The notes: generated by a model from the letters alone, not told the origin. DNA of 64,000 nucleotides from Nakaseomyces glabratus (GCF_010111755.1 NC_088952.1:124001-188000), one strand, 5' to 3'; positions 27,818 through 38,273 are shown, counted from the first letter of the stretch. Numbers and translations are program-made.

Positions 27818-29944
27818 CTATAACTTAGACACTAAATCATCACTTTCTCTACCTTTTTGAGTATTAGACAAACTTCTTTCTTGTGAAGGGTTTTCATTTT
27901 CATTATTGTCGGCATCTATGTTATTATCGTTACTTAATTTTACCTTTTTGTTAGAGTTGCTTTCCTCTTCTAAATTTTCTCGTTTACCGTTCAGTTTACT
28001 TTGTTTATAATCTCTTGCTTTAGCCAGTAATAATTTATGTGGCTCATTAAACACTTCAATCGATTTTTTTTTCCAGTCACTATACTTATCCTGGAAATAG
28101 GATTGATTACTTTCTTCAAATAGTCCTTTTAAACCCTTTTCTTCATTAATACCGCTTAATTTGAAGAGATAAGGCCCTCTCAACAACCTTAATGATTGCC
28201 AACTTTTTACAATATCAATTTCATTTCCTTCCGATTGTGCATATTTATCTTGTAGTTTTTCCAGAACCTCATGTGGTACTAGTTTAACTTCTTTGATATT
28301 TGATATTCCTGTCTCAATTTTCCATACATTATTTATTTGTTTGTTACCCATTTTCACAAAACCAAACTTCTTAAAAGATTTATCAATGTCTGGTACTACA
28401 ATATCTTCCTCTGTGATGTGAAAATCATTAAATTGTTTGAAACCATTCATTTTTAATTTGTGAAAGCAACTTTCAGATAATTCTAAACTCTCTATCATAT
28501 CCAAAAACTTCTTATCTTTATTACCGTAAAACCTTTTAATTCTATTGACCATGAGATGCTTGGTGAATGTTGATGCTTTCTTTATATTTTGTTTTTCCAT
28601 ATCATCAAATGAGATACTATGAGCTGCTTTGACCTTTGAGATATTTGTATTAAAGAAGTCCCTTACCTCATCTGATTCAATCAATTGTGTAATAATATAG
28701 CTGGTGAAATAAACTTGGATCATAAATTGCTTTCTGAAAATATCATTCTCCAGTGTCATAAATTGATCAAATAAAGAATATTCATCTGTAGTTGACATGT
28801 CTAGGGGATTCGGTACGGGTAAATGTTTAATTTTATCATAAATAGATTGAAATTCAGACATCGAAGATGAGTTAAGTTCTTCAAACAATTTGCTAGTTCT
28901 CAAATATTCAGGTAGGCCCTCTTGTGGTTTAGAAGGAATGAAATAGTCAGGGTTCAGCTTGTTATTAATAATATTAATCTCTTTGAGCTCCTTTTTTATT
29001 TTATTATAAAAAACTTCCTCTAATTCCAAAATATTGTCAATTATGGTTGAAATTACTTTATCAATTTTAATTTTATGGTCCAATGAAGACGATAGAAACT
29101 CCAAAGGTGCGTAAATAAAGTTCTGATAGACAAGCTTTATGTCAGAAAAAAAACTCTCTTCTTTGGACTGTCCTCTATAATTTTCTGTCGTTTGATAAAT
29201 ATTCCAATTCGTGGTACTATTCGACAACTTAGCAATGGAACCTGTTCTATTAAAGTTTGATTCCTCTTGTATTGGCAATAAGTCTGATAAAAAGGACAAC
29301 CATTTCTGTTTCACTTCATTCATGACTGGTGTGTTTGAATGTGTGCGGTATGATAATTCCATTAAGGAAGTATTCCATCTTCTTAGCTTTTCAAATAGTG
29401 GCTGCTTATAACTAATCAAAGTTGTCTCTCCTGAATTATCATCTTTCAATGTATTTCCCAATTTAAACCAATTGATTCTACTCTCTACATAATCCCAGAA
29501 TAGGCAAACATCATCAGGCCAGTTAAGCATTTCAACAACGGTAGCAAATAACTCATAGTATACCAGAGAACACTGAGAAGTGTCACTCATAAACTGTCTC
29601 ATATGGAAACAAAAATCCAATAATACAGAACATACTTTTAAGTTTTCCGTTAATTTAGAGTGCTCATTCTTCTGTGCCGCTTCTATGGTATCATCTTCGT
29701 CACCTTCTTGTTCTTCTACAGGCAATAGTTTTTCAACAACCCTTTTCAATACGACTTCCTTAATCAACTCTACATCTGTTTTATCAAAACTATCAGATAA
29801 TGTTATCAATGAACTCCATTTCAGATCTTCAGGATCGAATTGTCCTTGAGCAATTGGTGCAGTAAGCGCATCATTGCATTTCTCAGCAATATGACTAAAA
29901 AGGGACAGCAAACGCTCTGATTCCTTGTCAATTATCGTTTCCAT
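27818..29944 (-). CDS. HPR1: THO complex subunit Hpr1
   Basis: Hpr1 is a subunit of the nuclear THO/TREX complex, which couples transcription elongation to mRNA packaging and export and limits transcription-linked recombination. I place the start at ATG 29944 (METIIDKESERLLSLF); the frame extends upstream only without ATG. The 708 residues (752 in S. cerevisiae) include conserved blocks LISYKQPLFEKLRRWN, LLPIQEESNFNRTGSIAKL and SFKKFGFVKMGNKQINNVWKIETG. The C-terminus is charged and disordered (KLNGKRENLEEESNSNKKVK). The gene order HPR1-RGP1 matches S. cerevisiae. A 315-base spacer (29945-30259) separates it from RGP1 and shows nothing special. Confidence 0.94.
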   Translation of the reverse strand: METIIDKESERLLSLFSHIAEKCNDALTAPIAQGQFDPEDLKWSSLITLSDSFDKTDVELIKEVVLKRVVEKLLPVEEQEGDEDDTIEAAQKNEHSKLTENLKVCSVLLDFCFHMRQFMSDTSQCSLVYYELFATVVEMLNWPDDVCLFWDYVESRINWFKLGNTLKDDNSGETTLISYKQPLFEKLRRWNTSLMELSYRTHSNTPVMNEVKQKWLSFLSDLLPIQEESNFNRTGSIAKLSNSTTNWNIYQTTENYRGQSKEESFFSDIKLVYQNFIYAPLEFLSSSLDHKIKIDKVISTIIDNILELEEVFYNKIKKELKEINIINNKLNPDYFIPSKPQEGLPEYLRTSKLFEELNSSSMSEFQSIYDKIKHLPVPNPLDMSTTDEYSLFDQFMTLENDIFRKQFMIQVYFTSYIITQLIESDEVRDFFNTNISKVKAAHSISFDDMEKQNIKKASTFTKHLMVNRIKRFYGNKDKKFLDMIESLELSESCFHKLKMNGFKQFNDFHITEEDIVVPDIDKSFKKFGFVKMGNKQINNVWKIETGISNIKEVKLVPHEVLEKLQDKYAQSEGNEIDIVKSWQSLRLLRGPYLFKLSGINEEKGLKGLFEESNQSYFQDKYSDWKKKSIEVFNEPHKLLLAKARDYKQSKLNGKRENLEEESNSNKKVKLSNDNNIDADNNENENPSQERSLSNTQKGRESDDLVSKL

Positions 29945-30259
29945 TAATGCTTTGACTTCTAACAATGAAATTAATGAAATTGGTAGCTGGTCTACCCAAA
30001 TTCCTGATCCATATCGGTCCCAAATTTAGTTCAAAATCATGTACCATTATGTTGACACTATTTATCGTTTTACTAATTTTTCTTAATATTTTTTTAGCAT
30101 TTCGGGATGTAATCACAATGTTAGAAAATATAAAGTCACTGATATTAGTTATCAGACATAATAAATTTATATATCTCTTAATCTTTAGTTAAGGCTATCT
30201 ACAGCTAGTTATTATAATAGACCAAGACTGCCGGAAATGGCGTTTGATATTGATCATTT

Positions 30260-32293
30260 TCACCATCCACCGAATTCTTGAGAGGCAGTAATTATAGGAA
30301 TTGGAATGTGGCAGGAAAATTCCTCTCCTTCCATAGTTTCTTTGGCATGAAATAACCTACCCTTCTTATCTTCATAAAATTGTTCTAAGTGACCATCTTC
30401 AATAGGTTTTTGTATTACAAATTTTAGAAGCACCATCCATTTGTGTTGGAAAATATCAGATTTAAATTGACCAGCAATATGGTTTGTCGGAGTCTTAGAG
30501 GGACTCAACTTGAACGAGATTGATGTGAAGTCATCAAAACTTATAGAGTTATCGACTGCAACAGTTTTTCCTTTTGGTCTTGCTGCCTTTGAAGTTTTAT
30601 CAACAGCAAATCGAGGATTCAGTAGTACAAAAGATTGAAGTATGGCAGAAATACCAGTTATTCTAGTTTGCCTCTCATCGCAATCATCTAAGGTCACGGA
30701 TATATCAATATCATCTGAAGTCATAAAGAATGGTTTTGAAAAAACTACCTTTGCAATTGTTTCACCATTCCTGTTAATTTGATATGTACTTTGTAAGTTA
30801 GCAAGTTGTGGGATCATCGTGACACCATCAATGACATACGACTCCACATTATATTGCATATTAGGAGTGTTCTGTAGTTCTGCAATGTGATCACGCACAG
30901 AGTCACTTCTCTTCCTCGTAACCACATACTCCTCATTTTTGTGTTCCTCCTCAAGTTCAATGTCAGGCTTGGAATCCTTGTCTTTTTCGTCTTTATCAAA
31001 TTGAACCTCGACTAAATTATCCACAAGCTTATCAATATCATCATAGTTTGTCTCTTTATCACTGATAATCTTAATAAAGTTTTCTTTCATTAAAGATAAT
31101 CTCTCAGGTTCAATATCATCAACAACTGTTGGGTTTGAGTTTTTTCTTTCAAAATTAATAGATAGTCTCCTTTCATATAACGAGCTTCTTCTTTCAACAG
31201 AATATCTCCTTTCTAAAGTGTTAGAGACATGGTTTTGTGGAGCAGATGCTCTTCTTATCGAAGAGGGTGATGACTTAATCTCCTTTACTGTTCCAGAACC
31301 CTGAATAACGGCAGGGCGATTTAGAACAGATGAGGCCTGCATACCACCTTCTAATACATATGGTGCAATTGAAATAGGAACTTTTTTAGCAATAGGAATA
31401 AGATTACCATCAACAACACCAGTTATACCAAACTCGGCATCATAAAGAACTGAGAGAAAGTTTGAAAGCATGTATGTTGGACAAATTTCTTTATTCAAAG
31501 GTTGAGACTTAAATAAGAAAGTTTTTGCTTCCCCTGGTTCTAAATTGATTTCAGAGAAAATTAAAGTTTGTGGAATCAAGAATATCGGAACTTGTTCATA
31601 CTCGGCATTAGAATTTTCTCTATCATTGGCTCCCATAGAGATGTTAGTATCATTTATAATCTTTTCATCTTCTCTATACCCAAACCGCAAGCCTTCTGTT
31701 ATATTAGCGTATTCAGAATTAACATATTTATCAGATTTGCTTATAGATTCTTCATTTAACTGTTTTGCAGTTGAATCGGCATATGTTACTCCTAATAGCT
31801 TAGAATCATTTGATTTGAAGGTACTTTTATCTATTATGGAATTGTCGTATTGTAACTTACCACTTACCTGTAAGTAGCAAGAGACAAAATTTACTATGGA
31901 GTTGAATTTCAGATCTTTTGTCAGTCTTTCTCTGCTTTTTTCTAGCAATACCAATTGTTCTTTGACATCTGTGATCAATGTTAAATTACTATCAGTTGCA
32001 TTTTGAGCAGACTCATCACCATTCTTCTTCGAAAACATATTTCTTAGTGACCATTTACTTTCTGGTATTTCATTTTCTAAGATTTCCCTATTTTCCTGTC
32101 GTATCCTCTGTATTTTCCCATTCAAGTTATTTAGTGTAGTTTCCAAATGGTCTCTTTCTCTTAGAGACCCCAAATGCTTTATCCTCACAATAATCGATAT
32201 GGGTTCCCCTGCAAAAAATGGATTCGATTCATGTATTAGTTCTACCTTAACATTATCAGTTATGTAAAATGCATCAATTTTGTGAAGATGCAT
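30260..32293 (-). CDS. RGP1: Ric1-Rgp1 Ypt6 exchange factor subunit Rgp1
   Basis: Rgp1 forms with Ric1 the guanine nucleotide exchange factor for the Golgi Rab Ypt6, acting in endosome-to-Golgi retrograde traffic. The 677-residue protein (663 in S. cerevisiae) starts at ATG 32293 with MHLHKIDAFYITDNVKVELIHESNPFFAGEPISIIVRIKHLG, an arrestin-like beta-rich N-terminus typical of Rgp1. The central part (about 330-480) is variable and charged, with repeated Arg/Ser segments (ERRYSVERRSSLYERRLS). The C-terminal Rgp1 domain includes ISFDDFTSISFKLSPSKTP and the terminal EGEEFSCHIPIPIITASQEFGGW. It is the last gene of the inverted block, followed by the tRNA-Arg. Confidence 0.95.
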   Translation of the reverse strand: MHLHKIDAFYITDNVKVELIHESNPFFAGEPISIIVRIKHLGSLRERDHLETTLNNLNGKIQRIRQENREILENEIPESKWSLRNMFSKKNGDESAQNATDSNLTLITDVKEQLVLLEKSRERLTKDLKFNSIVNFVSCYLQVSGKLQYDNSIIDKSTFKSNDSKLLGVTYADSTAKQLNEESISKSDKYVNSEYANITEGLRFGYREDEKIINDTNISMGANDRENSNAEYEQVPIFLIPQTLIFSEINLEPGEAKTFLFKSQPLNKEICPTYMLSNFLSVLYDAEFGITGVVDGNLIPIAKKVPISIAPYVLEGGMQASSVLNRPAVIQGSGTVKEIKSSPSSIRRASAPQNHVSNTLERRYSVERRSSLYERRLSINFERKNSNPTVVDDIEPERLSLMKENFIKIISDKETNYDDIDKLVDNLVEVQFDKDEKDKDSKPDIELEEEHKNEEYVVTRKRSDSVRDHIAELQNTPNMQYNVESYVIDGVTMIPQLANLQSTYQINRNGETIAKVVFSKPFFMTSDDIDISVTLDDCDERQTRITGISAILQSFVLLNPRFAVDKTSKAARPKGKTVAVDNSISFDDFTSISFKLSPSKTPTNHIAGQFKSDIFQHKWMVLLKFVIQKPIEDGHLEQFYEDKKGRLFHAKETMEGEEFSCHIPIPIITASQEFGGW

Positions 32294-32738
32294 TTTGACT
32301 CAATTTAGATATCCTGATCTATCCCTAAAATTATTTGTAAATCAATAACCAATAACACAATTGAATTAATAGCCACCAAAAAGAGATAGACCTGAGACAA
32401 TAAAGAAAGCTTAATATTTACACAATCTTCAGATTTAGCAGCTTGTAGCACTTTATTGATAGTTTTGAACCCAATTAGGCATAAACAGTATAACCCTTAC
32501 GAAATCGCAATTGCAACAGTCACTAACAATAATCTGCAAAATCTTGTTACCAAAAATTAAAACACTTGATTTTCCAAACTAAGGTATGGTTGACAATACA
32601 ACAGAACCCTATAATATAATAAAAAGATTAGAATTGCAGTAAAAGTTACTGCTTGTCTACCTACCTGTTATCCTTTAAAAAACTCACGATGTACTTTTCA
32701 TTGATTTTTACATCAAGTTTAGTAGAGATATCCGCAGC

Positions 32739-32744
32739 AAAAAA
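32739..32744 (-). terminator. RNA polymerase III terminator of tRNA-Arg
   Basis: Six T on the minus strand begin 6 bases after the tRNA 3' end, the usual Pol III termination signal. Confidence 0.85.
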
Positions 32745-32749
32745 TAATT

Positions 32750-32822
32750 CTTCCCCGCCAGGACTCGAACCTGGAATCTTCTGGTTCGTAGCCAGACGCC
32801 GTGACCATTGGGCCACGAGGAA
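32750..32822 (-). tRNA. tRNA-Arg (anticodon ACG)
   Basis: Read on the minus strand, the 73-base gene begins TTCCTCGTGG and folds into a full cloverleaf. The acceptor stem pairs TTCCTCG with CGGGGAA, plus a G discriminator. The anticodon stem-loop TCTGG-CTACGAA-CCAGA places ACG at 34-36 and so reads CGN Arg codons after A34 to inosine. The T arm has GGTTCGAGTCC (B box), and the D arm supplies the A box (TGGCCCAATGG). There is no intron and no encoded CCA, as expected for a yeast nuclear tRNA. Confidence 0.97.
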
Positions 32823-33284
32823 CAAGAATATTTGTTTATTTCAGAATTTGAATTGAGATTTACTAAGATGTCTTACTTTCGTATTTAGACACATATTTTT
32901 TATCTATATTCAAAATTTGTTTATCGGTGGATATATTGTTGTATATTGACACATCTTAAAGATATTGTTCGCCATATATTACATTCCAGTCAGTATTAAT
33001 CCATGCATCACCATTCCTCTTAAACCAAAACCGTAACTAACTTTAGACTTACCATAGATAATCCTATGAGAGGTGTTTTGATCATTAAATTTTGTTCTTG
33101 TTATATCATATAAAATTGTGGTATTTAATATTGTATGCCTTTTACATGTTTATTATTGGCAATCTATAAAAAAAATGTGATATAGATGTATGCTAGATTT
33201 TCGATTTGTTGTTGAATTCTTCTACAATTGCAGTATTGGACTTAATCCTGGTTAGTAGTCAGAAAAAATTGCCAAGCTTTTATC

Positions 33285-35360
33285 TCAATCGACTTTAATT
33301 GATGCAAATATCCTTCTGACGAAGAACATACTACATATGAAACCGATAGCACCTGTGACAATACATGTTAGGAATGAGATGAGGAATGAGTAACCAACAT
33401 AAAGCACGATCGTGGCGAAACCGCCTAGTTTGAATTGAGTGAATAGAATAGAATGAATGAAAATGTAGATAGAGCAACCCAAACCACCGATGAAGAAACT
33501 TCTCCATTGCCATGTCCAGTTCTCTGAACATAGCGCACGGTAAGTAATAATGACGTTGATTAAACCAGTGGTGAAAGAGAAGAGAACAATTGAGAACAAC
33601 AAGAAACCAAACATGTAGAATATCTTATTGAACCACAAACTTGAGTAAATAAAGTACAATTCAACAGCAATCGAACCAAATGATACTAAACCTCCAATTA
33701 ATGTGGCTGGCACAGTCTTCAGGAACCAAGGTTGGAAAGGAATTTGTCTTGGAATCTCATTAGTCTTTGTTGGGTGTTCGTCCCAATTACATTTCTTGTA
33801 CGAGATTAGAGAACCAGCAAATGCTAATGGAATTGAGAAGAGAATCCATAGGAAAACCATAAAAACTAGTGTTGCCAATGGAATAACATTCGATGATCCG
33901 ACGAAGTATAGCAAAACATTCATAAATATCACAGTCAAGAATATAATACCTGGAAGCAATACAGGTGTCAGAATCATGTTAGCCTTCCAGTATGGACCTT
34001 TAAAAAACTTGTAAATTCCCATGGATGTGTAAGAACCAACAAATCCAAAAATTGCATAAAACATGAACATTGCAGTTGGAAGAGAACCTCTGGAACTTGG
34101 TGATAGAATACCCAGAGCTGATAGAATGATTGAAAGAAAGATCATCAAAAACAATTGAATACCAGAACCAACCAGTACAGATAATAACATTGAGTTCTTT
34201 GGTGTACGGAAAACATCACCATGGACCAATTTCCAGCCGGAATCCTCTTCGAATTCATCTCCCAGGTTGAATTCATTGTAACGTGAGATATCTGACTTCA
34301 AAGCACGTAGTAGTGAATGGATTGCAACACTAGATAATAGTAATACAATAACGGAAAAGTTGATCAAAGAAAACCATTGGATCTTTGGATCGTAGATATG
34401 TAAGTATTTGTCCCATCTTGTCGCCCATGGTGTATCAGAAGGAGTAAACTTAACAGAATATGTAAACATAACCTCATTGTCCTTATTCTCATCCAAGTGT
34501 AGTTTATGTTGATTTGCTAACGCGCATGATCTAGATTTATAATTATCTAAGGAAACTGGGTTCACAATGACACCAACTACTCTAAAATCACCATTTCCAC
34601 GATCATGATATTCAACTTCGATATCGAAGTGATTGGCGAATACTGGCACTTCAACATTGGTAACTATGTTGTCAACGACATTCTTGGCTTCACGTACTTC
34701 TAAATTAGACAAATCAACAAGGTTCTTTGGACTTCTGATTTCAATGTCGGTAAAATCAATGATATTTTTTGCATCACGTTCAGATAATTGAAGTTCTTTT
34801 TCAGATTCTGAGACAATCTTACCACCAACAGCTTGTCTTACTTCTACAAAACCTAATTCGAAACCCTGGCCGTAGAATTCAGTGTTAGTTCTGCTGTCAT
34901 GCAGTTTTCTTGCAGCTGGTAAACCGTCAATGAGCCAGTTCTGCATGAAGCCATTCTTGATCAGCTTGTTGATAAACTTGGCATCCTTGCCTGGTATGGT
35001 AGTCGAACATAGCTGTACACACTCGTTGTCCTCAAGCATTTTGACGTTAAATGGAGAGTTATAGATCTTTTCACCAAAGATAACAGAGCCTAGAGACTCG
35101 GGCTGCTTCTCGATTTTTTCAGGCTGACAGAAATGTAATTTCTCGTTATAGTAGTCGTAAGGGTACAACATCCTCGCCTTATCACCTTTGATCTCGTTAC
35201 CATCATCGTCTACATGCTGGAAGTTTAACGAGGGAGTTAAGTGGTTCACCAGTAATGGGATAGCATCTCCTTGCTTATAAGTCCTTGGTGCAGCACCTGG
35301 CAAGTAGAAACCAAGTGTGGACGCCACAAACAGCGACAGTACCAGCAGTTGTCTAACCAT
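33285..35360 (-). CDS. TMN2: TM9SF (nonaspanin) protein Tmn2/Emp70
   Basis: This is a nine-transmembrane-span endosomal/Golgi protein of the Emp70 family, implicated in vacuolar copper handling, adhesion and membrane-protein sorting. The 691 residues begin with a cleavable signal (MVRQLLVLSLFVASTLGFYLPG). A lumenal domain to about 325 contains FCQPEK, NWLIDGLPAARK, and VPVFANHFDIEVEYHD. Then come nine hydrophobic segments, and the tail ends FASIKVD with the family KxD Golgi-retention signal. Position (next to TRS85) matches TMN2 (YDR107C) rather than its duplicate EMP70 (YLR083C), but sequence alone does not settle which. Residues 197-238 hold a three-fold internal repeat. Confidence 0.93.
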   Translation of the reverse strand: MVRQLLVLSLFVASTLGFYLPGAAPRTYKQGDAIPLLVNHLTPSLNFQHVDDDGNEIKGDKARMLYPYDYYNEKLHFCQPEKIEKQPESLGSVIFGEKIYNSPFNVKMLEDNECVQLCSTTIPGKDAKFINKLIKNGFMQNWLIDGLPAARKLHDSRTNTEFYGQGFELGFVEVRQAVGGKIVSESEKELQLSERDAKNIIDFTDIEIRSPKNLVDLSNLEVREAKNVVDNIVTNVEVPVFANHFDIEVEYHDRGNGDFRVVGVIVNPVSLDNYKSRSCALANQHKLHLDENKDNEVMFTYSVKFTPSDTPWATRWDKYLHIYDPKIQWFSLINFSVIVLLLSSVAIHSLLRALKSDISRYNEFNLGDEFEEDSGWKLVHGDVFRTPKNSMLLSVLVGSGIQLFLMIFLSIILSALGILSPSSRGSLPTAMFMFYAIFGFVGSYTSMGIYKFFKGPYWKANMILTPVLLPGIIFLTVIFMNVLLYFVGSSNVIPLATLVFMVFLWILFSIPLAFAGSLISYKKCNWDEHPTKTNEIPRQIPFQPWFLKTVPATLIGGLVSFGSIAVELYFIYSSLWFNKIFYMFGFLLFSIVLFSFTTGLINVIITYRALCSENWTWQWRSFFIGGLGCSIYIFIHSILFTQFKLGGFATIVLYVGYSFLISFLTCIVTGAIGFICSMFFVRRIFASIKVD
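34647..34772 (-). repeat. Three 14-residue (42-base) repeats inside TMN2
   Basis: Residues 197-210 (AKNIIDFTDIEIRS), 211-224 (PKNLVDLSNLEVRE) and 225-238 (AKNVVDNIVTNVEV) are three consecutive diverged copies of a KN-hydrophobic-D unit. They lie in the lumenal domain just before the conserved VFANHFDIEVEYHD block. Confidence 0.85.
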
Positions 35361-36254
35361 TTCTTCTTGAAAAAAAGCTAATACTTGTTGTGTGCTTTTA
35401 TTACAATAAATACAACAAATAATTTAAAGAAATATAACTAAAACAGATACAAATAATTGAGACTAAAAACAAATAAGGTTCAAGACATTTATAAATAACT
35501 CATCACTTGGGGATCAAATTGTGAAGAAGCCTAAACAAAAACACCAAATTTTTATCATTTATAGAGCCAAGCTCTGAAGAAAAAAAAAAGAAAAAAAATA
35601 AATTTGAATTCCTATAACAAAATGACGACAATTTGACTAGCAATTCTTGTTGTTAAACTGGTAATTGATGATTATATCAAACTATGTGTTGCAGCAGGAC
35701 GGCTTATTCCTATTCATTCAGTTCTGGTAGTTGATAATACATATTGGTAGGTACATCCCTATACTATCTTGACCTAGATTCGAACTGTTGATTTATTTGT
35801 TAGTGTTTTTTTATTGCCAGTTGACAAAGAGTAAAACGACAAGGCCATAGACACATAGTAAACTGGCTCCAAACTAGTCTCAAAATTTTGGACCCCGAAT
35901 TGGATGTACTTGAACACGTAGATGTCACGTTGTATAGCTGATTCGCAGTTAAGATTTCGACAAAACTGAACTGTACAGCTTGGAGGTTGATTCAATAATA
36001 GCGCATATCAACTGTAATACGCACCGAATGTGACCACCAGTAATATAATTCTGTAACGCAACACATTATCGGTGATCAAGCTATCCCTGCACATATCCTT
36101 GGCGATTGAGTAGCAAGTGAGGGCGGATCGTTGGCTGCTTTAATCAGGCTGCTGTAAATAAAACAACAACAAAAAAACAACTACAACTTCGATATAAACT
36201 GGATATATTTTCATTGATCCTGCTTTTGGATTAGTAATAGCATATCTTTAAGAG
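35361..36254. promoter_or_regulatory. Divergent TMN2/TRS85 promoter region
   Basis: This 894-base spacer between divergent starts contains long A-rich tracts (about 35579-35600) and other A/T runs that should exclude nucleosomes. I see no small gene, RNA gene or repeat array. Short minus-strand frames lack an ATG. Confidence 0.5.
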
Positions 36255-38273
36255 ATGGTGTTTTCCTATGAGCATTACATGAACCTGATCTATCACCTGG
36301 ATGACGCCAATGAGACAGTGCCGTCTGATATTGCCAAGCGTGTGGTTTCCAATGCAATGGCACCAGTCATAACAGTGACATCGACGGTTCTACTCGACAG
36401 ACACATTGAAGAAACATACGGGATCGATTCTCTGTATATGTTACTTAGATTTTTTGGTGGTTGTGTCTCTGATAGGGATCAAGCAAATGAAGTTAAATTG
36501 GGGACAGATGGTTTAAAAGTAACTGAAGAGGGTGTAGAAAATGAGAAAGACGGAACAAATGGGCTAACAGTACCGCGTCAGACTAGAGTACGGAGTAATT
36601 CTAATAGTTTGTATCAAAGAGATGCCACTCAGTCGCAATATGTGCGATTTACCAAACCTTTAGCTGATTTAATCAACACACAAGATGCCAATGACATGCT
36701 CTTTGATTACCATTCACTGGAAGTATATCTGCAAGAATACCTATCAGTAGTAGATAAGAAATTTAGCCCCCATATTCCTCATCATTTGCTAAAAACCTCG
36801 ATCTATCATAGTTTCTTTGCATTAGCCATATCATCGACCTCAAAGCTGTCGCCTTTTGAGTGTTTTAATCATCCAATTGTGTCGCTCTTGGCAATTGATA
36901 TCACAAGAAATGAAGACTACGAGACTGCTGCTGAACAATTAAAAGAGTTCAAGAGTATGAACAATAATATACCCAGCTTTCCCTCATTTATAAATACAAA
37001 CGACATATTACCAGTATTTCTGCTTTGTTACAATAAAGATAACGAAACTGAGTTCGAAGAATGCCAAACTTTGGCCGGAAAATTGAAGAAACAGCTCTTT
37101 GTTGAAAGCATAATACTTCCCCTATGGTCAACAGAATTTACCGATAATTTGGTAGTTTCCTTGCATCAACCGGTGATGTCATCTATTGAGGAAATTATGT
37201 TCTTCTTACAAAATCCTGTCGATCATAAACTACCCCTCAAGCTTGTCAATTGCATTTATGACCAAATTGATATGATCGTCTATGATTTAATGAAACCTTT
37301 TATGAAGAGAAAAATGACTTTTTGGGAAGAGACTATTTTGACCCCAAGAAAGTCATTATTTCATGGAGCAAAATTTTTTAAAAAGTTTATGAACAAATCC
37401 ACACAAGCTCTATCACAACCAAACTCGCTTCTGAAAGAGAACCATGGTAGTAATTATCTATCCTCGACTTCTCCTGAATTCTTGATGAGGAAGCTTGCGG
37501 ATTGGTCCATGATGGTGTCTGACTTCAAGACAGCTTATACAACATATGAATCTCTGTGTCAAGATTTTGAGCGTATGCCAAAATACTTAGCATCATGTTC
37601 CGAATGGTGCGCAGTATCTTTATTAATGGGTGCTCAAAATATTGTTACTGCAAAAATGCTCAAGAACGAGATCAATCCAGCAATAGAAAGAGCACTAGGA
37701 GCATATGAGCTGTGTGCCACGGAATCAAATGCACATAGAAAATTTGGAGACTCTGACGATTTGAGTGCACCTGTCAGAAGTTATGAGACGCGTTGCATGT
37801 TTTTGGCTTCAGAACTATTTCTTTCATTAAGTGATACTTGGACTTCAACACCCTTTGCAATCGCATATTTAGAGACAATATTAAATGAATGTAAACTAGG
37901 ACCCTTATCTGAAATTATGATTTGGGAACGACTAAGTGATTGCTATGGTATGAGAATTGACCCAAGAATAAAACATAGAATTGGAAATCTTGAATTATTA
38001 CAGAAGAAGGAGGAAAATATGGATGATCCTAAAAATGCTGATGTCTTTACCACAGAGGATATACTTTCAAAAGGTTTAACAAGGAATAGAAAGGCAGCTC
38101 TTTTTAAGCTTATTGCAGCTAGAAAATGGTGTGAACAAAAACAATGGCGAGAATTAAGTTGGTGTTTAGATGATTTAGAATCAACTTACTCCGACTTAAA
38201 ATGCTTTAATAAAGAGAATTTACTGTATACACGTCTGAGGAATGAGCTTATTGCTGCTAGACAAGACATGTAG
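36255..38273 (+). CDS. TRS85: TRAPPIII subunit Trs85
   Basis: Trs85 (Gsg1) is the subunit specific to TRAPPIII, which activates the Rab Ypt1 at the Golgi and in autophagy. The 672 residues (698 in S. cerevisiae) start at ATG 36255. Typical Trs85 blocks are ANAMAPVITVTST-like NAMAPVITVTSTVLLDRH near residues 33-50, GIDSLYMLLRFFGG, VRFTKPLADLI, and YHSLEVYLQEYL. Further on are LRKLADWSMM-like MRKLADWSMMVSDFKTAYTTYESLCQDF and the C-terminal NRKAALFKLIAARKWCEQKQWRELSWCL. Its neighbours TMN2 and the FGGY kinase match the S. cerevisiae order YDR107-108-109. Confidence 0.95.
   Translation: MVFSYEHYMNLIYHLDDANETVPSDIAKRVVSNAMAPVITVTSTVLLDRHIEETYGIDSLYMLLRFFGGCVSDRDQANEVKLGTDGLKVTEEGVENEKDGTNGLTVPRQTRVRSNSNSLYQRDATQSQYVRFTKPLADLINTQDANDMLFDYHSLEVYLQEYLSVVDKKFSPHIPHHLLKTSIYHSFFALAISSTSKLSPFECFNHPIVSLLAIDITRNEDYETAAEQLKEFKSMNNNIPSFPSFINTNDILPVFLLCYNKDNETEFEECQTLAGKLKKQLFVESIILPLWSTEFTDNLVVSLHQPVMSSIEEIMFFLQNPVDHKLPLKLVNCIYDQIDMIVYDLMKPFMKRKMTFWEETILTPRKSLFHGAKFFKKFMNKSTQALSQPNSLLKENHGSNYLSSTSPEFLMRKLADWSMMVSDFKTAYTTYESLCQDFERMPKYLASCSEWCAVSLLMGAQNIVTAKMLKNEINPAIERALGAYELCATESNAHRKFGDSDDLSAPVRSYETRCMFLASELFLSLSDTWTSTPFAIAYLETILNECKLGPLSEIMIWERLSDCYGMRIDPRIKHRIGNLELLQKKEENMDDPKNADVFTTEDILSKGLTRNRKAALFKLIAARKWCEQKQWRELSWCLDDLESTYSDLKCFNKENLLYTRLRNELIAARQDM

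Larger units (their letters stand above)
32294..33284. other. RGP1-TMN2 spacer containing the tRNA-Arg, synteny junction
   Basis: The 991-base spacer contains the RGP1 promoter, a tRNA-Arg gene on the minus strand (32750-32822), and about 460 AT-rich bases up to the TMN2 stop. S. cerevisiae order breaks here: RGP1 (YDR137W) and TMN2 (YDR107C) are not neighbours there. I looked for LTR ends near the tRNA and saw none that were convincing. Confidence 0.6.

Noticed and set aside
33251..33257. TACTAAC branch-site sequence on the minus strand just after TMN2
   Set aside because: TMN2 already ends with the family KxD tail at 33285; no matching splice sites or downstream exon make sense.
32823..33284. 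Ty LTR remnant next to the tRNA-Arg
   Set aside because: Some TGTTG-like starts occur, but there are no paired LTR ends, target duplications or internal similarity.
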